From Bacilli bacterium (GTDB lineage: Bacteria > Bacillota_I > Bacilli_A > RF39 > UBA660): DNA of 56,820 bases. Below, piece after piece: positions 8,901-16,763 of this stretch (position 1 is its first letter; the number at the start of each line of letters is the position of its first letter). The position numbers were made by a program, and so were the translations under genes. The notes beneath the pieces are model-generated. The model saw nothing but the letters and a program-made list of their open reading frames with translations. It was not told the origin of the DNA and did not search any database. The stretch covers positions 1 to 56,820 of the forward strand of contig JAFXYF010000009.1 in assembly GCA_017541885.1 (NCBI GenBank), given 5' to 3'.

Positions 8901-9902
8901 TTATTCTTCTTGATCTTCTTCTAATTGTTTAATATTATTTAATAATATTCCACAACCTTCTGCTACACAAGTAAGTGGTGACTCTGCAATTAAGGCTGGT
9001 ATTGTTAGTTCTTCTTCCATTACTTCAACTAGTCCAGTAAGCTGTGCTCCTCCACCTGTTAGGATTACTCCTTTTTCAACTATATCACCTGCAAGTTCTG
9101 GTGGAGTTTGCTCTAATACATTTTTTGTTGCTTTAATAATCTTATTTACTCCATCAGTTAATGCTTCTTTTACTTCTTCTTGATTTATTTCGATTGTTGC
9201 TGGTAGACCTGTAATTAAGTTTCTTCCTTTAATTTCTAATTTTTGTCTTTTATTTGGTTTATAAATATTTGCAAAATTAATCTTTATATCTTCAGCAGTT
9301 GGTTCTCCAATTAACATTTTATATTTTTCTCTAATATACTTTATAATATCTTGATTTAGAGAATTACCTGCTACTTTTACTGAGGAAGATGAAACAATAC
9401 CATTTAATGATAATACTGCTATATCAGTAGTTCCTCCTCCAATATCTAATACCATATTAGCTGTTGGTTTTGATATATCCATACCTACACCAATTGCGGC
9501 TACTTTTGGTTCTTCTTCAATATAAACTTTTCTTGCTCCCATTCTTTCAGCAGCTTCTTTTATTGCATTTCTTTCAACTTGTGTAACATTAGTAGGACAA
9601 CAAATCAAGATTCTTGGTCTTGCAAATAGGTTTCTTGCTTTTATCTTTTTGATGAAAGTATCTAGCATAATCTCAGTTAACTCAAAATCAGCAATTACTC
9701 CGTCTTTTAATGGTCTAATTGCTTTTATTTTGCCGGGAGTTCTCCCAACCATTTCAGATGCTTCTTTTCCTACTGCAATAACTCTTTTGGTTTCTGTTTC
9801 AACAACAACAATACTCGGCTCATTTAGGACAATTCCTCTTCCTTTTACATAAATCAATACATTTGCTGTTCCTAAATCAATTCCTATATCTCTTGCTAAC
9901 AT
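8901..9902 (-). CDS. mbl: Rod-shape actin homologue MreB/Mbl
   Basis: Membrane-associated actin-like ATPase that guides lateral cell-wall synthesis. 333 residues starting at ATG (MLARDIGIDLGTANVLIYVK), which fits the family start; an in-frame GTG four codons upstream lies inside the ribosome binding site. Phosphate-binding motifs LDIGGGTTDIAV and LTGGGAQL are intact. Position after spoIIQ corresponds to mbl in B. subtilis (spoIIQ-spoIIID-mbl), so mbl is preferred over mreB; no mreCD follow. It implies a rod or elongated cell. Confidence 0.93.
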   Translation of the reverse strand: MLARDIGIDLGTANVLIYVKGRGIVLNEPSIVVVETETKRVIAVGKEASEMVGRTPGKIKAIRPLKDGVIADFELTEIMLDTFIKKIKARNLFARPRILICCPTNVTQVERNAIKEAAERMGARKVYIEEEPKVAAIGVGMDISKPTANMVLDIGGGTTDIAVLSLNGIVSSSSVKVAGNSLNQDIIKYIREKYKMLIGEPTAEDIKINFANIYKPNKRQKLEIKGRNLITGLPATIEINQEEVKEALTDGVNKIIKATKNVLEQTPPELAGDIVEKGVILTGGGAQLTGLVEVMEEELTIPALIAESPLTCVAEGCGILLNNIKQLEEDQEE

Positions 9903-9973
9903 AATTTCATCCACTCCCCAATTTTATTCTATCATATTTTTTCATCTTTACTATTAATATATTTCGATTTTAT

Positions 9974-10000
9974 AAAAAAAGAAGAATTAATTCTCCTTTT
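9974..10000 (-). terminator. spoIIQ terminator, minus strand
   Basis: Hairpin with an 8-bp stem (one G-U pair) around TTAA at the end of spoIIQ, followed on the minus strand by seven T. Confidence 0.65.
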
Positions 10001-10604
10001 TGTATTCTTTGTTTAAATAAAGAGTAGGATTTTTAGAAGAACCATTTTCATATATTTCAAAATGTAAGTGATTTCCTATTTCTTTATCTAACTCATTTGT
10101 TCCACTTTTCCCAATAGTTTGTCCTTGATATACTGTATCTCCTTTTTTTACTGATATTTCACTTAGACTTTGATAAATAGATACTAGTCCATTAGTATGT
10201 TCTATTTCAACTGTTTTTCCTACTAGATCATCTTCTTTTACTAATGTTACTGTTCCATCTGAGATTGCTACTACATCAAAGATATTTTCTTTTACAAAGT
10301 CTATACCAGTATTTTGGTAATATGTATCTTCTTGTTTAATAATTGCTTTTTCTTGATCTTGCTCATCTGCTTGATAGTCATAATAGTTTGTACCAATAGA
10401 TACTAATGAATCTACATATGGATAAGCAATATAGTTATTCTCATTCATTACTGGATATATTTCTTCATCATCTTCTATGTGATCTATAATGGTTGGGGAT
10501 TCTACTACTATTTCATCTGCTAAATGATTAGATACTAGTATTATTGCACTTAAAGCGGACACAATTAGAAATACAAAAACGATTATTGGTAATTCTTTTC
10601 TCAT
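9987..10604 (-). CDS. spoIIQ: Stage II sporulation protein SpoIIQ (LytM-like, degenerate)
   Basis: Forespore membrane protein that pairs with SpoIIIAH across the intermembrane space during engulfment. 205 residues: one N-terminal membrane anchor (about 6-27), a variable linker, then a LytM/M23 domain (about 95-195). The stretch VSIYQSLSEISVKKGDTVYQ followed by GQTIGKSGTNELDKEIGN is very close to Bacillus SpoIIQ. The first zinc ligand of active LytM enzymes (H in HxGxD) is Asn in QNTGIDF, while HLHFEI is kept, so it is probably not an active endopeptidase. B. subtilis SpoIIQ also lacks this His. Neighbours match the spoIIQ-mbl locus, but spoIID and spoIIID are absent here. Confidence 0.9.
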   Translation of the reverse strand: MRKELPIIVFVFLIVSALSAIILVSNHLADEIVVESPTIIDHIEDDEEIYPVMNENNYIAYPYVDSLVSIGTNYYDYQADEQDQEKAIIKQEDTYYQNTGIDFVKENIFDVVAISDGTVTLVKEDDLVGKTVEIEHTNGLVSIYQSLSEISVKKGDTVYQGQTIGKSGTNELDKEIGNHLHFEIYENGSSKNPTLYLNKEYKKEN

Positions 10605-10620
10605 ATATTCACCTCATTAT

Positions 10621-10650
10621 TAATTTTGGCCAAAAAAAAAGGATTTATAC
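10621..10650 (-). promoter_or_regulatory. Candidate sigma-F-type promoter of spoIIQ
   Basis: On the minus strand GTATA lies 14 nt before GGCCAAAATTA, resembling the forespore sigma-F pattern (GYATA, about 15 nt, GGnnAnnnT), placed just upstream of spoIIQ, a known sigma-F gene in Bacillus. The spacing is one base short and the GTATA sits in the loop of the upstream terminator, so this is tentative. Confidence 0.35.
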
Positions 10651-10657
10651 ATCCTTT
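10632..10657 (-). terminator. Terminator after ywzB-like gene, minus strand
   Basis: AAAGGAT / ATCCTTT stem with a 6-nt loop, followed on the minus strand by nine T. It ends the rpiB-ywzB transcript. Confidence 0.85.
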
Positions 10658-10854
10658 TAAAATATCTTTACACAAGTAAATAAATCATAGAAGAAATTTG
10701 TTACTAAATAGATCATTGATAGGGCTAAAAAGAAATAAAATATTTTAGCTTGAGTAGGATTAGCATTCTTTTTAAAAATACCATTTATATTAATTGTATC
10801 CATTGACCATATTACTAAGACAGTAACTACAAAATATAAACCAAATTTAAACAT
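10657..10854 (-). CDS. DUF1146 small membrane protein (YwzB-like)
   Basis: 65 residues with two predicted membrane segments (about 5-20 and 37-56) separated by a short basic loop (FKKNANPTQAKIFYF). Size, two-helix layout and position between murA and spoIIQ fit the DUF1146/YwzB family, which has no known function. Its ATG overlaps the rpiB stop (TAATG), so the two are translationally coupled. Confidence 0.75.
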   Translation of the reverse strand: MFKFGLYFVVTVLVIWSMDTININGIFKKNANPTQAKIFYFFLALSMIYLVTNFFYDLFTCVKIF

Positions 10855-11294
10855 TAATTCTTTTCCTCATATTCCATTATTTTATTTCTTCTACGAACAT
10901 GTTTTTCTTCAGTAGATGCATCTGTTGTTAAGAAAGTAACTACTAGTTCAAATGCTTTTTCTGGAGTCATTTTTTCTCCAAAGGCAATTATATTAGAATC
11001 ATTATCTTCTCTTGTAGCTATTGCTTCTTCTACAGTATCTACTTTAGCACAACGTATTCCTTTTACTTTATTACATGCAATACTTATACCTATACCACTA
11101 CCGCAGATAGCAACTCCAAAGTCTACTTCTTTGTTTACTACTTTTTCTCCTAATAAAAAGGCAAAATCTGGATAATCTACTGACTCAGTACTATTTGTTC
11201 CATAGTCTTCTACTTCTACATGTTCTTTTAATAATTCAATAAGTTTACTTTTTAATTCATAACCTCTATGGTCACTTGCAATTCCTACTCTCAT
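10854..11294 (-). CDS. rpiB: Ribose-5-phosphate isomerase B
   Basis: Interconverts ribose 5-phosphate and ribulose 5-phosphate in the pentose phosphate pathway. RpiB/LacA/LacB family, 146 residues from MRVGIASDHRG, chosen because GGAGGG lies 6 nt before that ATG (an upstream in-frame start has no such site). Phosphate-binding His near residue 9 in SDHRG and the catalytic Cys in ICGSGIG (about 63-69) are present. LacA or LacB cannot be excluded by sequence alone, but the absence of lac genes favours RpiB. Confidence 0.92.
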   Translation of the reverse strand: MRVGIASDHRGYELKSKLIELLKEHVEVEDYGTNSTESVDYPDFAFLLGEKVVNKEVDFGVAICGSGIGISIACNKVKGIRCAKVDTVEEAIATREDNDSNIIAFGEKMTPEKAFELVVTFLTTDASTEEKHVRRRNKIMEYEEKN

Positions 11295-11337
11295 ATTATT
11301 CCCTCCATATTCTATTATTAGTATATCATAAAACAAA

Positions 11338-11362
11338 TAAAAAAACTGCTATTATGCAGTTT
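11338..11362 (-). terminator. rpmE terminator, minus strand
   Basis: AAACTGC / GCAGTTT stem overlapping the rpmE stop, followed on the minus strand by a T run. Confidence 0.85.
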
Positions 11363-11567
11363 CTTTAGTATCAAATCCATATTTCTTGTTGAATTTATCT
11401 ACACGACCAGCACGAGATGATCTACTTTGCTTTCCTGTATAGAATGGATGACATTCTGAACAAATTTCAACATTTATTTCTGATTTTGTAGATTTACAAG
11501 TGAAAGTGTTTCCACAAGCACAAGTAACTGTACAATCTTTAATTTCTGGATGAATATCTTTTTTCAT
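11352..11567 (-). CDS. rpmE: 50S ribosomal protein L31 (zinc-binding type)
   Basis: 71 residues. [20 protein letters not shown] and [14 protein letters not shown] carry the Cys residues that bind zinc in the C+ form of L31, in contrast to the C- paralogue RpmE2/YtiA. It follows the degenerate SGNH gene and precedes rpiB, with its own terminator. Confidence 0.96.
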   Translation of the reverse strand: MKKDIHPEIKDCTVTCACGNTFTCKSTKSEINVEICSECHPFYTGKQSRSSRAGRVDKFNKKYGFDTKETA

Positions 11568-11584
11568 AATTTACTCTCCTTCCG

Positions 11585-11607
11585 CCATGACAAATTACTC
11601 GTCATAG
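11585..11607 (-). promoter_or_regulatory. Leader hairpin before rpmE
   Basis: In the minus-strand RNA CUAUGAC and GUCAUGG form a 7-bp stem (one G-U pair) ending a few nt before the GGAGAG ribosome binding site of rpmE. L31 genes of Firmicutes often carry autoregulatory leaders. I do not recognise a named motif here. Confidence 0.35.
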
Positions 11608-11631
11608 TAATTCAAATGCGTTATTAATATA

Positions 11632-12324
11632 TCAAATATTTTCTTTGTTTTCAAGTGTTTTTTTAATAATTTCTTTTGATATGACAATATATCCATCATT
11701 ATTTGGATAAATACTTTTAGGGTTTGAGAAGTATTTTTTTCTATTTTTTAGTAGTTCTTCTGTATCAATATAGATTATTTCTGGATTATTTTTTAATATC
11801 TTATTTATTTCTTTTGTACCTATTTCTTTTATTGTATTAGTCTTTGGAAGAGTACCAACTACTACTATTTTATTATGATAATATTTTCTTATTTCATCTA
11901 TTAATTCATTATAATTATTATCTATTTCTAAGAGTATTTGATTTAATTTGGAGTTTGTTATTTCTTCTTCTAAAGATAGGCTATATAAGTAATCATTGTA
12001 TCCTAAAGATATTACTAATAGATTAGTATCATATAGTACTCTTTTAAGATTAGGAGTATCTTTTAATTTAGATAGTACTTCTTTAATTGAATTGTCTTTT
12101 TCTAGATAATCTTTATTTATTGTGACTTTGTCTTTCTTCTCTTCTAAATATTCTTTTAGATAATCTATATAACTATATTCTTTTATTCCATAAGAATTTA
12201 TTCCTAGAGACTCTCTATCTCCTAGAATAGTAACTCTATATGATGAGTTCTTTGTATCTTTATAAATAAAGAATACTGATAAGGATATTATTATTAAGAA
12301 ACATAACTTTAATAATCTATTCAT
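11632..12324 (-). CDS. Membrane-anchored SGNH-fold protein with altered catalytic motifs
   Basis: 230 residues: a signal anchor (about 4-20), then a domain resembling SGNH/GDSL hydrolases. Block I reads VTILGDRESLG (35-41), where the nucleophile position of GDSxxxG is Arg; block III reads ISLGYNDYL with the Asn kept; block V reads SIYPNNDGY, with Tyr where His is expected. It is likely outside the cell, attached to the membrane. It may be an inactive SGNH domain or a variant using S39. GGAGGC precedes the ATG closely. It sits between murA and rpmE, in the area where Bacillus has spoIID, but shows no similarity to SpoIID. Confidence 0.6.
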   Translation of the reverse strand: MNRLLKLCFLIIISLSVFFIYKDTKNSSYRVTILGDRESLGINSYGIKEYSYIDYLKEYLEEKKDKVTINKDYLEKDNSIKEVLSKLKDTPNLKRVLYDTNLLVISLGYNDYLYSLSLEEEITNSKLNQILLEIDNNYNELIDEIRKYYHNKIVVVGTLPKTNTIKEIGTKEINKILKNNPEIIYIDTEELLKNRKKYFSNPKSIYPNNDGYIVISKEIIKKTLENKENI

Positions 12325-12332
12325 GATGCCTC

Positions 12333-12364
12333 CAAAAAAAAGAAATATATTAAATTATATTTCT
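12333..12364 (-). terminator. murA terminator, minus strand
   Basis: AGAAATATA / TATATTTCT stem overlapping the murA stop, with a T run that runs into the ribosome binding site of the next gene. Confidence 0.8.
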
Positions 12365-13608
12365 TTTAATGTAATTTTAGCACCTACGTTAGTTAATTTC
12401 TCAACAATTGATTCATAACCTCTTAAGATATGTTCTACATTAGTAATTGTAGTTTTTCCTTCGGCTTTTAATCCTGCCGCAACCATTGCTGCTCCAGCAC
12501 GTAAATCTGTTGCGACTACTTCGCATCCTTTTAACTTAGTTGGACCAATGATTGTAGCAGTTTGATTTTTAATTTCAATATTTGCTCCTAAATCTTTTAA
12601 ATATGGGATATGCATGAATCTATTTTCCCAAATTGTTTCAGTTGTTTTACTCTTACCAGTCATTTGAGTTTGTAGTACTGTGAATGGTTGTTGAAGATCT
12701 GTTGCGAATCCAGGATATACAGCTGTTTTAATACTTGTAGCAGTATATTTATCTTGTTTTTGAACTATACAATAATCTGCTCCTACTTCTAAGTCTACTC
12801 CAGCTTCTTCTAATTTAGATAATAGTGAATCGATATGTTCAGGAATAATATTATCTATCTTTAATGGATTACCACAAAGAGCTCCAATAATTACATAAGT
12901 TCCTGCTTCAATTCTATCTGGAATTACTTCATGGAAACATTTACCTAAATGATCTACTCCTTCAATCTTAATTGTAGAAGTACCTGCACCTAAGATTTTT
13001 GCTCCCATATTATTTAAGAATGTAGCGACATTAACAATTTCTGGTTCTTTAGCAGCATTATCAATAATTGTTTTACCTTTAGCTCTAACTGCAGCTAACA
13101 TAATATTGATTGTTGCTCCTACAGAAGCTATATCTAAATAGATATTTGCTCCTTTTAATTCTTCTGCTTCTACTGTATATTTATTACCTTCACTTGTAAC
13201 TTTTGCTCCTAAAGCTTCAAATCCTTTTAAGTGAAGATCAATAGGTCTTGCTCCTATAGAACATCCTCCTGGGAAATACATTACTACTTTATGATATTTA
13301 CCTAATAATGCACCCATAAAATAATATGATGCTCTTAATTTTTTTGAAAATTCTTCTGCAATTTCTACATTTTGCATATTTTCCGGATTAATAATAACAC
13401 TTTCACTTGCTCTTTTAACATCAACATTTAATACTTTTAAAATATCACATAGGGCATCAGTATCTGTAATTTCAGGTACATTACAAATAGTTGCTTCCTC
13501 ATCAGTTAAAATTGCTGCAGGAATTAGGGCAACTGTTGCGTTCTTTGCTCCACTGATCCGTATTGTACCAGATAAGTCTCTTCCGCCTTCTATTTCCATG
13601 ATTTTCAT
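12355..13608 (-). CDS. murA: UDP-N-acetylglucosamine 1-carboxyvinyltransferase MurA
   Basis: First committed step of peptidoglycan synthesis: transfers enolpyruvate from PEP to UDP-GlcNAc in the cytoplasm. 417 residues, normal length. The substrate Lys is in ISGAKNA (K22) and the catalytic Cys, target of fosfomycin, in FPGGCSIGARP (C116). TAGGAGG precedes the ATG by 8 nt. A strong sigma-A promoter lies upstream. Position next to the ywzB-like gene and spoIIQ corresponds to murAA of B. subtilis. Confidence 0.97.
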   Translation of the reverse strand: MKIMEIEGGRDLSGTIRISGAKNATVALIPAAILTDEEATICNVPEITDTDALCDILKVLNVDVKRASESVIINPENMQNVEIAEEFSKKLRASYYFMGALLGKYHKVVMYFPGGCSIGARPIDLHLKGFEALGAKVTSEGNKYTVEAEELKGANIYLDIASVGATINIMLAAVRAKGKTIIDNAAKEPEIVNVATFLNNMGAKILGAGTSTIKIEGVDHLGKCFHEVIPDRIEAGTYVIIGALCGNPLKIDNIIPEHIDSLLSKLEEAGVDLEVGADYCIVQKQDKYTATSIKTAVYPGFATDLQQPFTVLQTQMTGKSKTTETIWENRFMHIPYLKDLGANIEIKNQTATIIGPTKLKGCEVVATDLRAGAAMVAAGLKAEGKTTITNVEHILRGYESIVEKLTNVGAKITLKEI

Positions 13609-13661
13609 TAAAAATTCCTCCTAACTAATTTTTTGAAAAGTATTGCTTCTTTCTCTACTTA

Positions 13662-13691
13662 ATCATAAGTCTTTATCTCTTTTCTTGTCAA
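13662..13691 (-). promoter_or_regulatory. Sigma-A promoter of murA
   Basis: On the minus strand TTGACA (13691-13686) and TATGAT (13667-13662) are separated by 18 nt. The predicted start site leaves a leader of about 45 nt before murA. The rest of the spoIIR-murA gap shows no gene. Confidence 0.75.
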
Positions 13692-13751
13692 TTAATTAGG
13701 CGTTTTATTCTATTATTTGTCGTCAACTAGTACATTTCACTTTATTTTATG

Positions 13752-14216
13752 CTAAAAAATGGAAGATAGCACTTCTTTAAAAAATGATTCATACTTTACA
13801 TCAACTTTCTCATCTGTAAAGCATAACGGAGGAAATAAGATACACCAAAAGTTATTTCCTTCTCCTTTTCCTAAAGTAATTAATACTGATTCATAGAATC
13901 CTTCTTTATAAGTTTTACCTAAATATTCTTTTTCTGGAAAATAATTATTGCCATAATTTATAGAATAGTCTGTAGTATACTTACTAATCTTATTCTCCCA
14001 TTCTGGTATTTTTCCTTTGATATAGTCTCTTTCTTCATCGATATTATTACTTTTATGAATTAAATCACTTTGTAAATCTTTTACTATTTTCATTTTTAAT
14101 TCTTGATCTACATTATCATTACTGTTACCGATTATTCTAAATCTAATAGATTCTTTTGGTACTGTTAACTGTATAAGTATAAAGATTATTACTATAATTA
14201 ATATAAATTTCTTCAT
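13752..14216 (-). CDS. spoIIR: Stage II sporulation protein R (SpoIIR)
   Basis: Secreted forespore signal that triggers SpoIIGA-dependent activation of pro-sigma-E in the mother cell. 154 residues with an N-terminal signal/anchor (about 3-18). Family motifs: ESIRFRIIGNSNDNVDQELK near the start, GKTYKEGFYESVLITLGKGE and NNFWCILFPPLCFTD near the end. Shorter than the B. subtilis protein mainly at the C-terminus. It follows prmC, as in Bacillus. The ribosome binding site GTGAGG is inside the 3' arm of the prmC terminator hairpin. Confidence 0.92.
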   Translation of the reverse strand: MKKFILIIVIIFILIQLTVPKESIRFRIIGNSNDNVDQELKMKIVKDLQSDLIHKSNNIDEERDYIKGKIPEWENKISKYTTDYSINYGNNYFPEKEYLGKTYKEGFYESVLITLGKGEGNNFWCILFPPLCFTDEKVDVKYESFFKEVLSSIF

Positions 14217-14252
14217 AAAAAATCCTCACTTTCAAATTTATAGTGAGGATTT
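14217..14252 (-). terminator. prmC terminator containing the spoIIR ribosome binding site
   Basis: Perfect 10-bp stem AAATCCTCAC / GTGAGGATTT followed on the minus strand by T, directly before the spoIIR ATG. The 3' arm GTGAGG is the only spoIIR ribosome binding site, so it is paired in any read-through RNA from prmC. Confidence 0.8.
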
Positions 14253-14262
14253 ATATTATTTT

Positions 14263-15087
14263 TTATTCTAAATTTTTAAGGATAAATAACATTCTATCTT
14301 TTTCTGATAGATCTTTTTTTACTTCTACTCTTACATTTGGAATAGTTTCTTCTATTAATTTTGTAAGAGGGGAAGCTTGTTCATAACCTATTTCAAAGGC
14401 TACTAAGCATCTATCTTTCATATTATTAGAAATATTCTTTAATATTTTTTTATAACAGTCTAGGCCATCTTCTCCAGCATATAAAGCTATATGAGGTTCA
14501 TTATTTTTTACAATATCTTCTATTTCTTCATTTTCTTTGATATATGGAGGATTACTAATAATTACATCATACTTTTTAGTTATTCCTTCTAACATATCAT
14601 TTTCTATTAGATTTGCTTTTGAATTTAGATTGTTTTTATTTATATTTGTTACTTCTAATGCTTCTTTAGATATATCTATTAAATCCACAGTTTCTGTGGA
14701 AACTTTTTTCTCTAAAGTTAGACCTATAGCACCAGTACCTGTTCCTAGATCAATAATATCTACTGGATGATTAAAATACTTATTTATATAATTAATTGTA
14801 TTTTCTACTAATTCTTCTGTTTCATATCTTGGAATTAGTACTCTTTCATCTACATAGAAACTATTTCCATAGAAATTTACTTTACCTAAGACATATTGTA
14901 GTGGTTTACCTTCTTGTAGTGCTATTACTGCTTTTTTATATTTATTAGATATTTCTTCATCTACTTCTTCATTTAAATAGTTTAATAATTCTAATGGATT
15001 TTTATTTAGAAGTTCTGCAAGTAAGATTTTGGCATGATCTGAATGACAATGACTTTTTCCAAAAATAAGTAATTCTTCAATTGTCAT
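14263..15087 (-). CDS. prmC: Release factor glutamine methyltransferase PrmC
   Basis: SAM-dependent enzyme that methylates the Gln of the GGQ motif in peptide chain release factors. 274 residues: N-terminal helical domain that grips the release factor, Rossmann fold with IDLGTGTGAIGL (SAM site, about 112-123) and catalytic SNPPYIKE (N179-Y182). AGGAGG at 8 nt spacing. It directly follows prfA, whose product is its substrate. Confidence 0.96.
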   Translation of the reverse strand: MTIEELLIFGKSHCHSDHAKILLAELLNKNPLELLNYLNEEVDEEISNKYKKAVIALQEGKPLQYVLGKVNFYGNSFYVDERVLIPRYETEELVENTINYINKYFNHPVDIIDLGTGTGAIGLTLEKKVSTETVDLIDISKEALEVTNINKNNLNSKANLIENDMLEGITKKYDVIISNPPYIKENEEIEDIVKNNEPHIALYAGEDGLDCYKKILKNISNNMKDRCLVAFEIGYEQASPLTKLIEETIPNVRVEVKKDLSEKDRMLFILKNLE

Positions 15088-15098
15088 AGGGATACCTC

Positions 15099-16163
15099 CT
15101 ACTCTTCTTCTCCTTGCATCTTTCTCTTTTGATCTTCTTGGATTAATGCATCAATTATATCATCTAATGCTCCATCCATTACTCTATCAAGACTATTTGT
15201 AGTAAAGCCAATTCTATGATCAGTAACTCTATTTTGTGGATAGTTATAAGTTCTAATCTTTTCTGCTCTATCTCCAGTACCTATCTTACTACGTCTTTCA
15301 TTTCCTTCTTTTTCTGCACGCTCTTGTTCTTGTAATTCATAAAGACGAGATTTTAATACTTTCATAGCTTGTTCTTTGTTTTGAATTTGACTTCTTTCAT
15401 TTTGACAAGTAACTACTAATCCTGTAGGTAAGTGTGTAATTCTTACTGCTGAGTCTGTAGTATTAACTCCTTGTCCTCCACAACCTGATGATCTATAAAT
15501 ATCAATTCTTAAATCATTTGGATTGATTTCAATTTCTACATCATCATCTGCTTCTGGCATTACTAATACAGTAGCAGTAGAAGTTTGTAATCTACCATTT
15601 GATTCTGTTACTGGTACACGTTGTACTCTATGAGATCCTGATTCATATTTTAACTTAGAGTATGCTCCTTTTCCTTTAATAATTAATTCTATTTGAGCAA
15701 ATCCTCCAGCAGTACCATCTACTGAGTTATATACTTGATAAGAGAATCCTTGTTTTTCAGCATACTTTGTATACATTCTAAATAAGTCTCCAGCAAAGAT
15801 ATTTGCTTCATCTCCACCAGCAGCTCCTCTTATTTCCATAATAACGTTTTTAGAATCATTAGGATCTTTTGGTATTAATAGAATTTCTAATTCTCCATCT
15901 AGTTTTTCTTTTTCTTCTTCAAGAGACTTTAATTCTTCTTTAGCCATTTCTCCTAATTCTGGATCTTTTGTCATTTCTTTTGTATCTTCAATACTTTCTA
16001 GTACTTTTTTATACTTTTTATAACAAGTAACTATTTCTTCTAAATCAGCCATTTCTTTAGAGTATTCTCTGGTCTTTTTAATATCCCCTAATACTTCTGG
16101 TTTAGTTAGTTCTTGTTCTAAATCTTGATACTTCTTTAATGTTGCCTCTAAACGATCTATCAT
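15099..16163 (-). CDS. prfA: Peptide chain release factor 1
   Basis: Recognises UAA and UAG stop codons and triggers peptide release. 354 residues. The RF1-type tripeptide anticodon PVT (184-186, in RVPVTESNGR) and the catalytic GGQ (229-231, in SSGCGGQGVNTTDSA) are present. Co-transcribed with prmC, 11 nt apart. Confidence 0.97.
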   Translation of the reverse strand: MIDRLEATLKKYQDLEQELTKPEVLGDIKKTREYSKEMADLEEIVTCYKKYKKVLESIEDTKEMTKDPELGEMAKEELKSLEEEKEKLDGELEILLIPKDPNDSKNVIMEIRGAAGGDEANIFAGDLFRMYTKYAEKQGFSYQVYNSVDGTAGGFAQIELIIKGKGAYSKLKYESGSHRVQRVPVTESNGRLQTSTATVLVMPEADDDVEIEINPNDLRIDIYRSSGCGGQGVNTTDSAVRITHLPTGLVVTCQNERSQIQNKEQAMKVLKSRLYELQEQERAEKEGNERRSKIGTGDRAEKIRTYNYPQNRVTDHRIGFTTNSLDRVMDGALDDIIDALIQEDQKRKMQGEEE

Positions 16164-16215
16164 ATTTTCACCTAATCTTTCTTAAGTCAGTCTTATTATA
16201 TCATATTTTATGATG

Positions 16216-16241
16216 AAAAAAACTAGATTATTGTTCTAGTT
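16216..16241 (-). terminator. rpoE terminator, minus strand
   Basis: AACTAGA / TCTAGTT stem overlapping the rpoE stop, then a T run on the minus strand. Confidence 0.8.
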
Positions 16242-16683
16242 CTAATTCATCTTCATCAATTACGACTAAGTCTTTTAATTCTTCATTTGTTTCATCATCG
16301 TAGTCTTCGTCTTCTTTATCGTCGTAACTATCTTCATCTAAATCATCATCTGATTCATCTTCGTCTTTATCTTCGTCTAGTTCTTCTTCTTCCTCTTCAT
16401 CATCATCTTCAGCAATTACTTTAATTACTTTATCTGATGTATGATTTACTCTTAGATCCCATTTTCCGTTATCTAGTAAGATAAATCTCTTATCTGTTGC
16501 TAATGATGTATAGAAATCAGCGATTTTCTTTTCAAATACTGAGTCAGGTAACTCTAGTAATTTAATAATCTTTTTAAATAAATCTGCTGTGTTTAATGTT
16601 CTTTTACTGTTCTCTAGAATTAGTTCTGCTATATCTTTATTAGATAATAATTCTAATTCTTCTTTTTTCATTTTTAGTGCCAT
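16228..16683 (-). CDS. rpoE: DNA-directed RNA polymerase delta subunit
   Basis: Firmicute-specific small RNA polymerase subunit that speeds recycling and affects promoter selectivity. 151 residues: folded HARE-HTH domain (about 1-88, with LLSNKDIAELILENSKRTLN) and an extremely Asp/Glu-rich disordered tail (about 90-151). Follows argS, as in B. subtilis (argS-rpoE), but pyrG is not next to it. Its ribosome binding site sits in the loop of a small hairpin. Confidence 0.93.
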   Translation of the reverse strand: MALKMKKEELELLSNKDIAELILENSKRTLNTADLFKKIIKLLELPDSVFEKKIADFYTSLATDKRFILLDNGKWDLRVNHTSDKVIKVIAEDDDEEEEEELDEDKDEDESDDDLDEDSYDDKEDEDYDDETNEELKDLVVIDEDELELEQ

Positions 16684-16700
16684 ATACAGCCCTCCTGTAT
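16684..16700 (-). promoter_or_regulatory. Hairpin presenting the rpoE ribosome binding site
   Basis: In the minus-strand RNA the 6-bp stem AUACAG / CUGUAU encloses GAGGG, placing part of the ribosome binding site in the loop just before the rpoE ATG. It may be chance in AT-rich DNA. Confidence 0.3.
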
Positions 16701-16763
16701 TACATGTATAAAATTTCCATGTACTTTTATATCATATATTTTTTTGTAATGCAATATGTTTTA

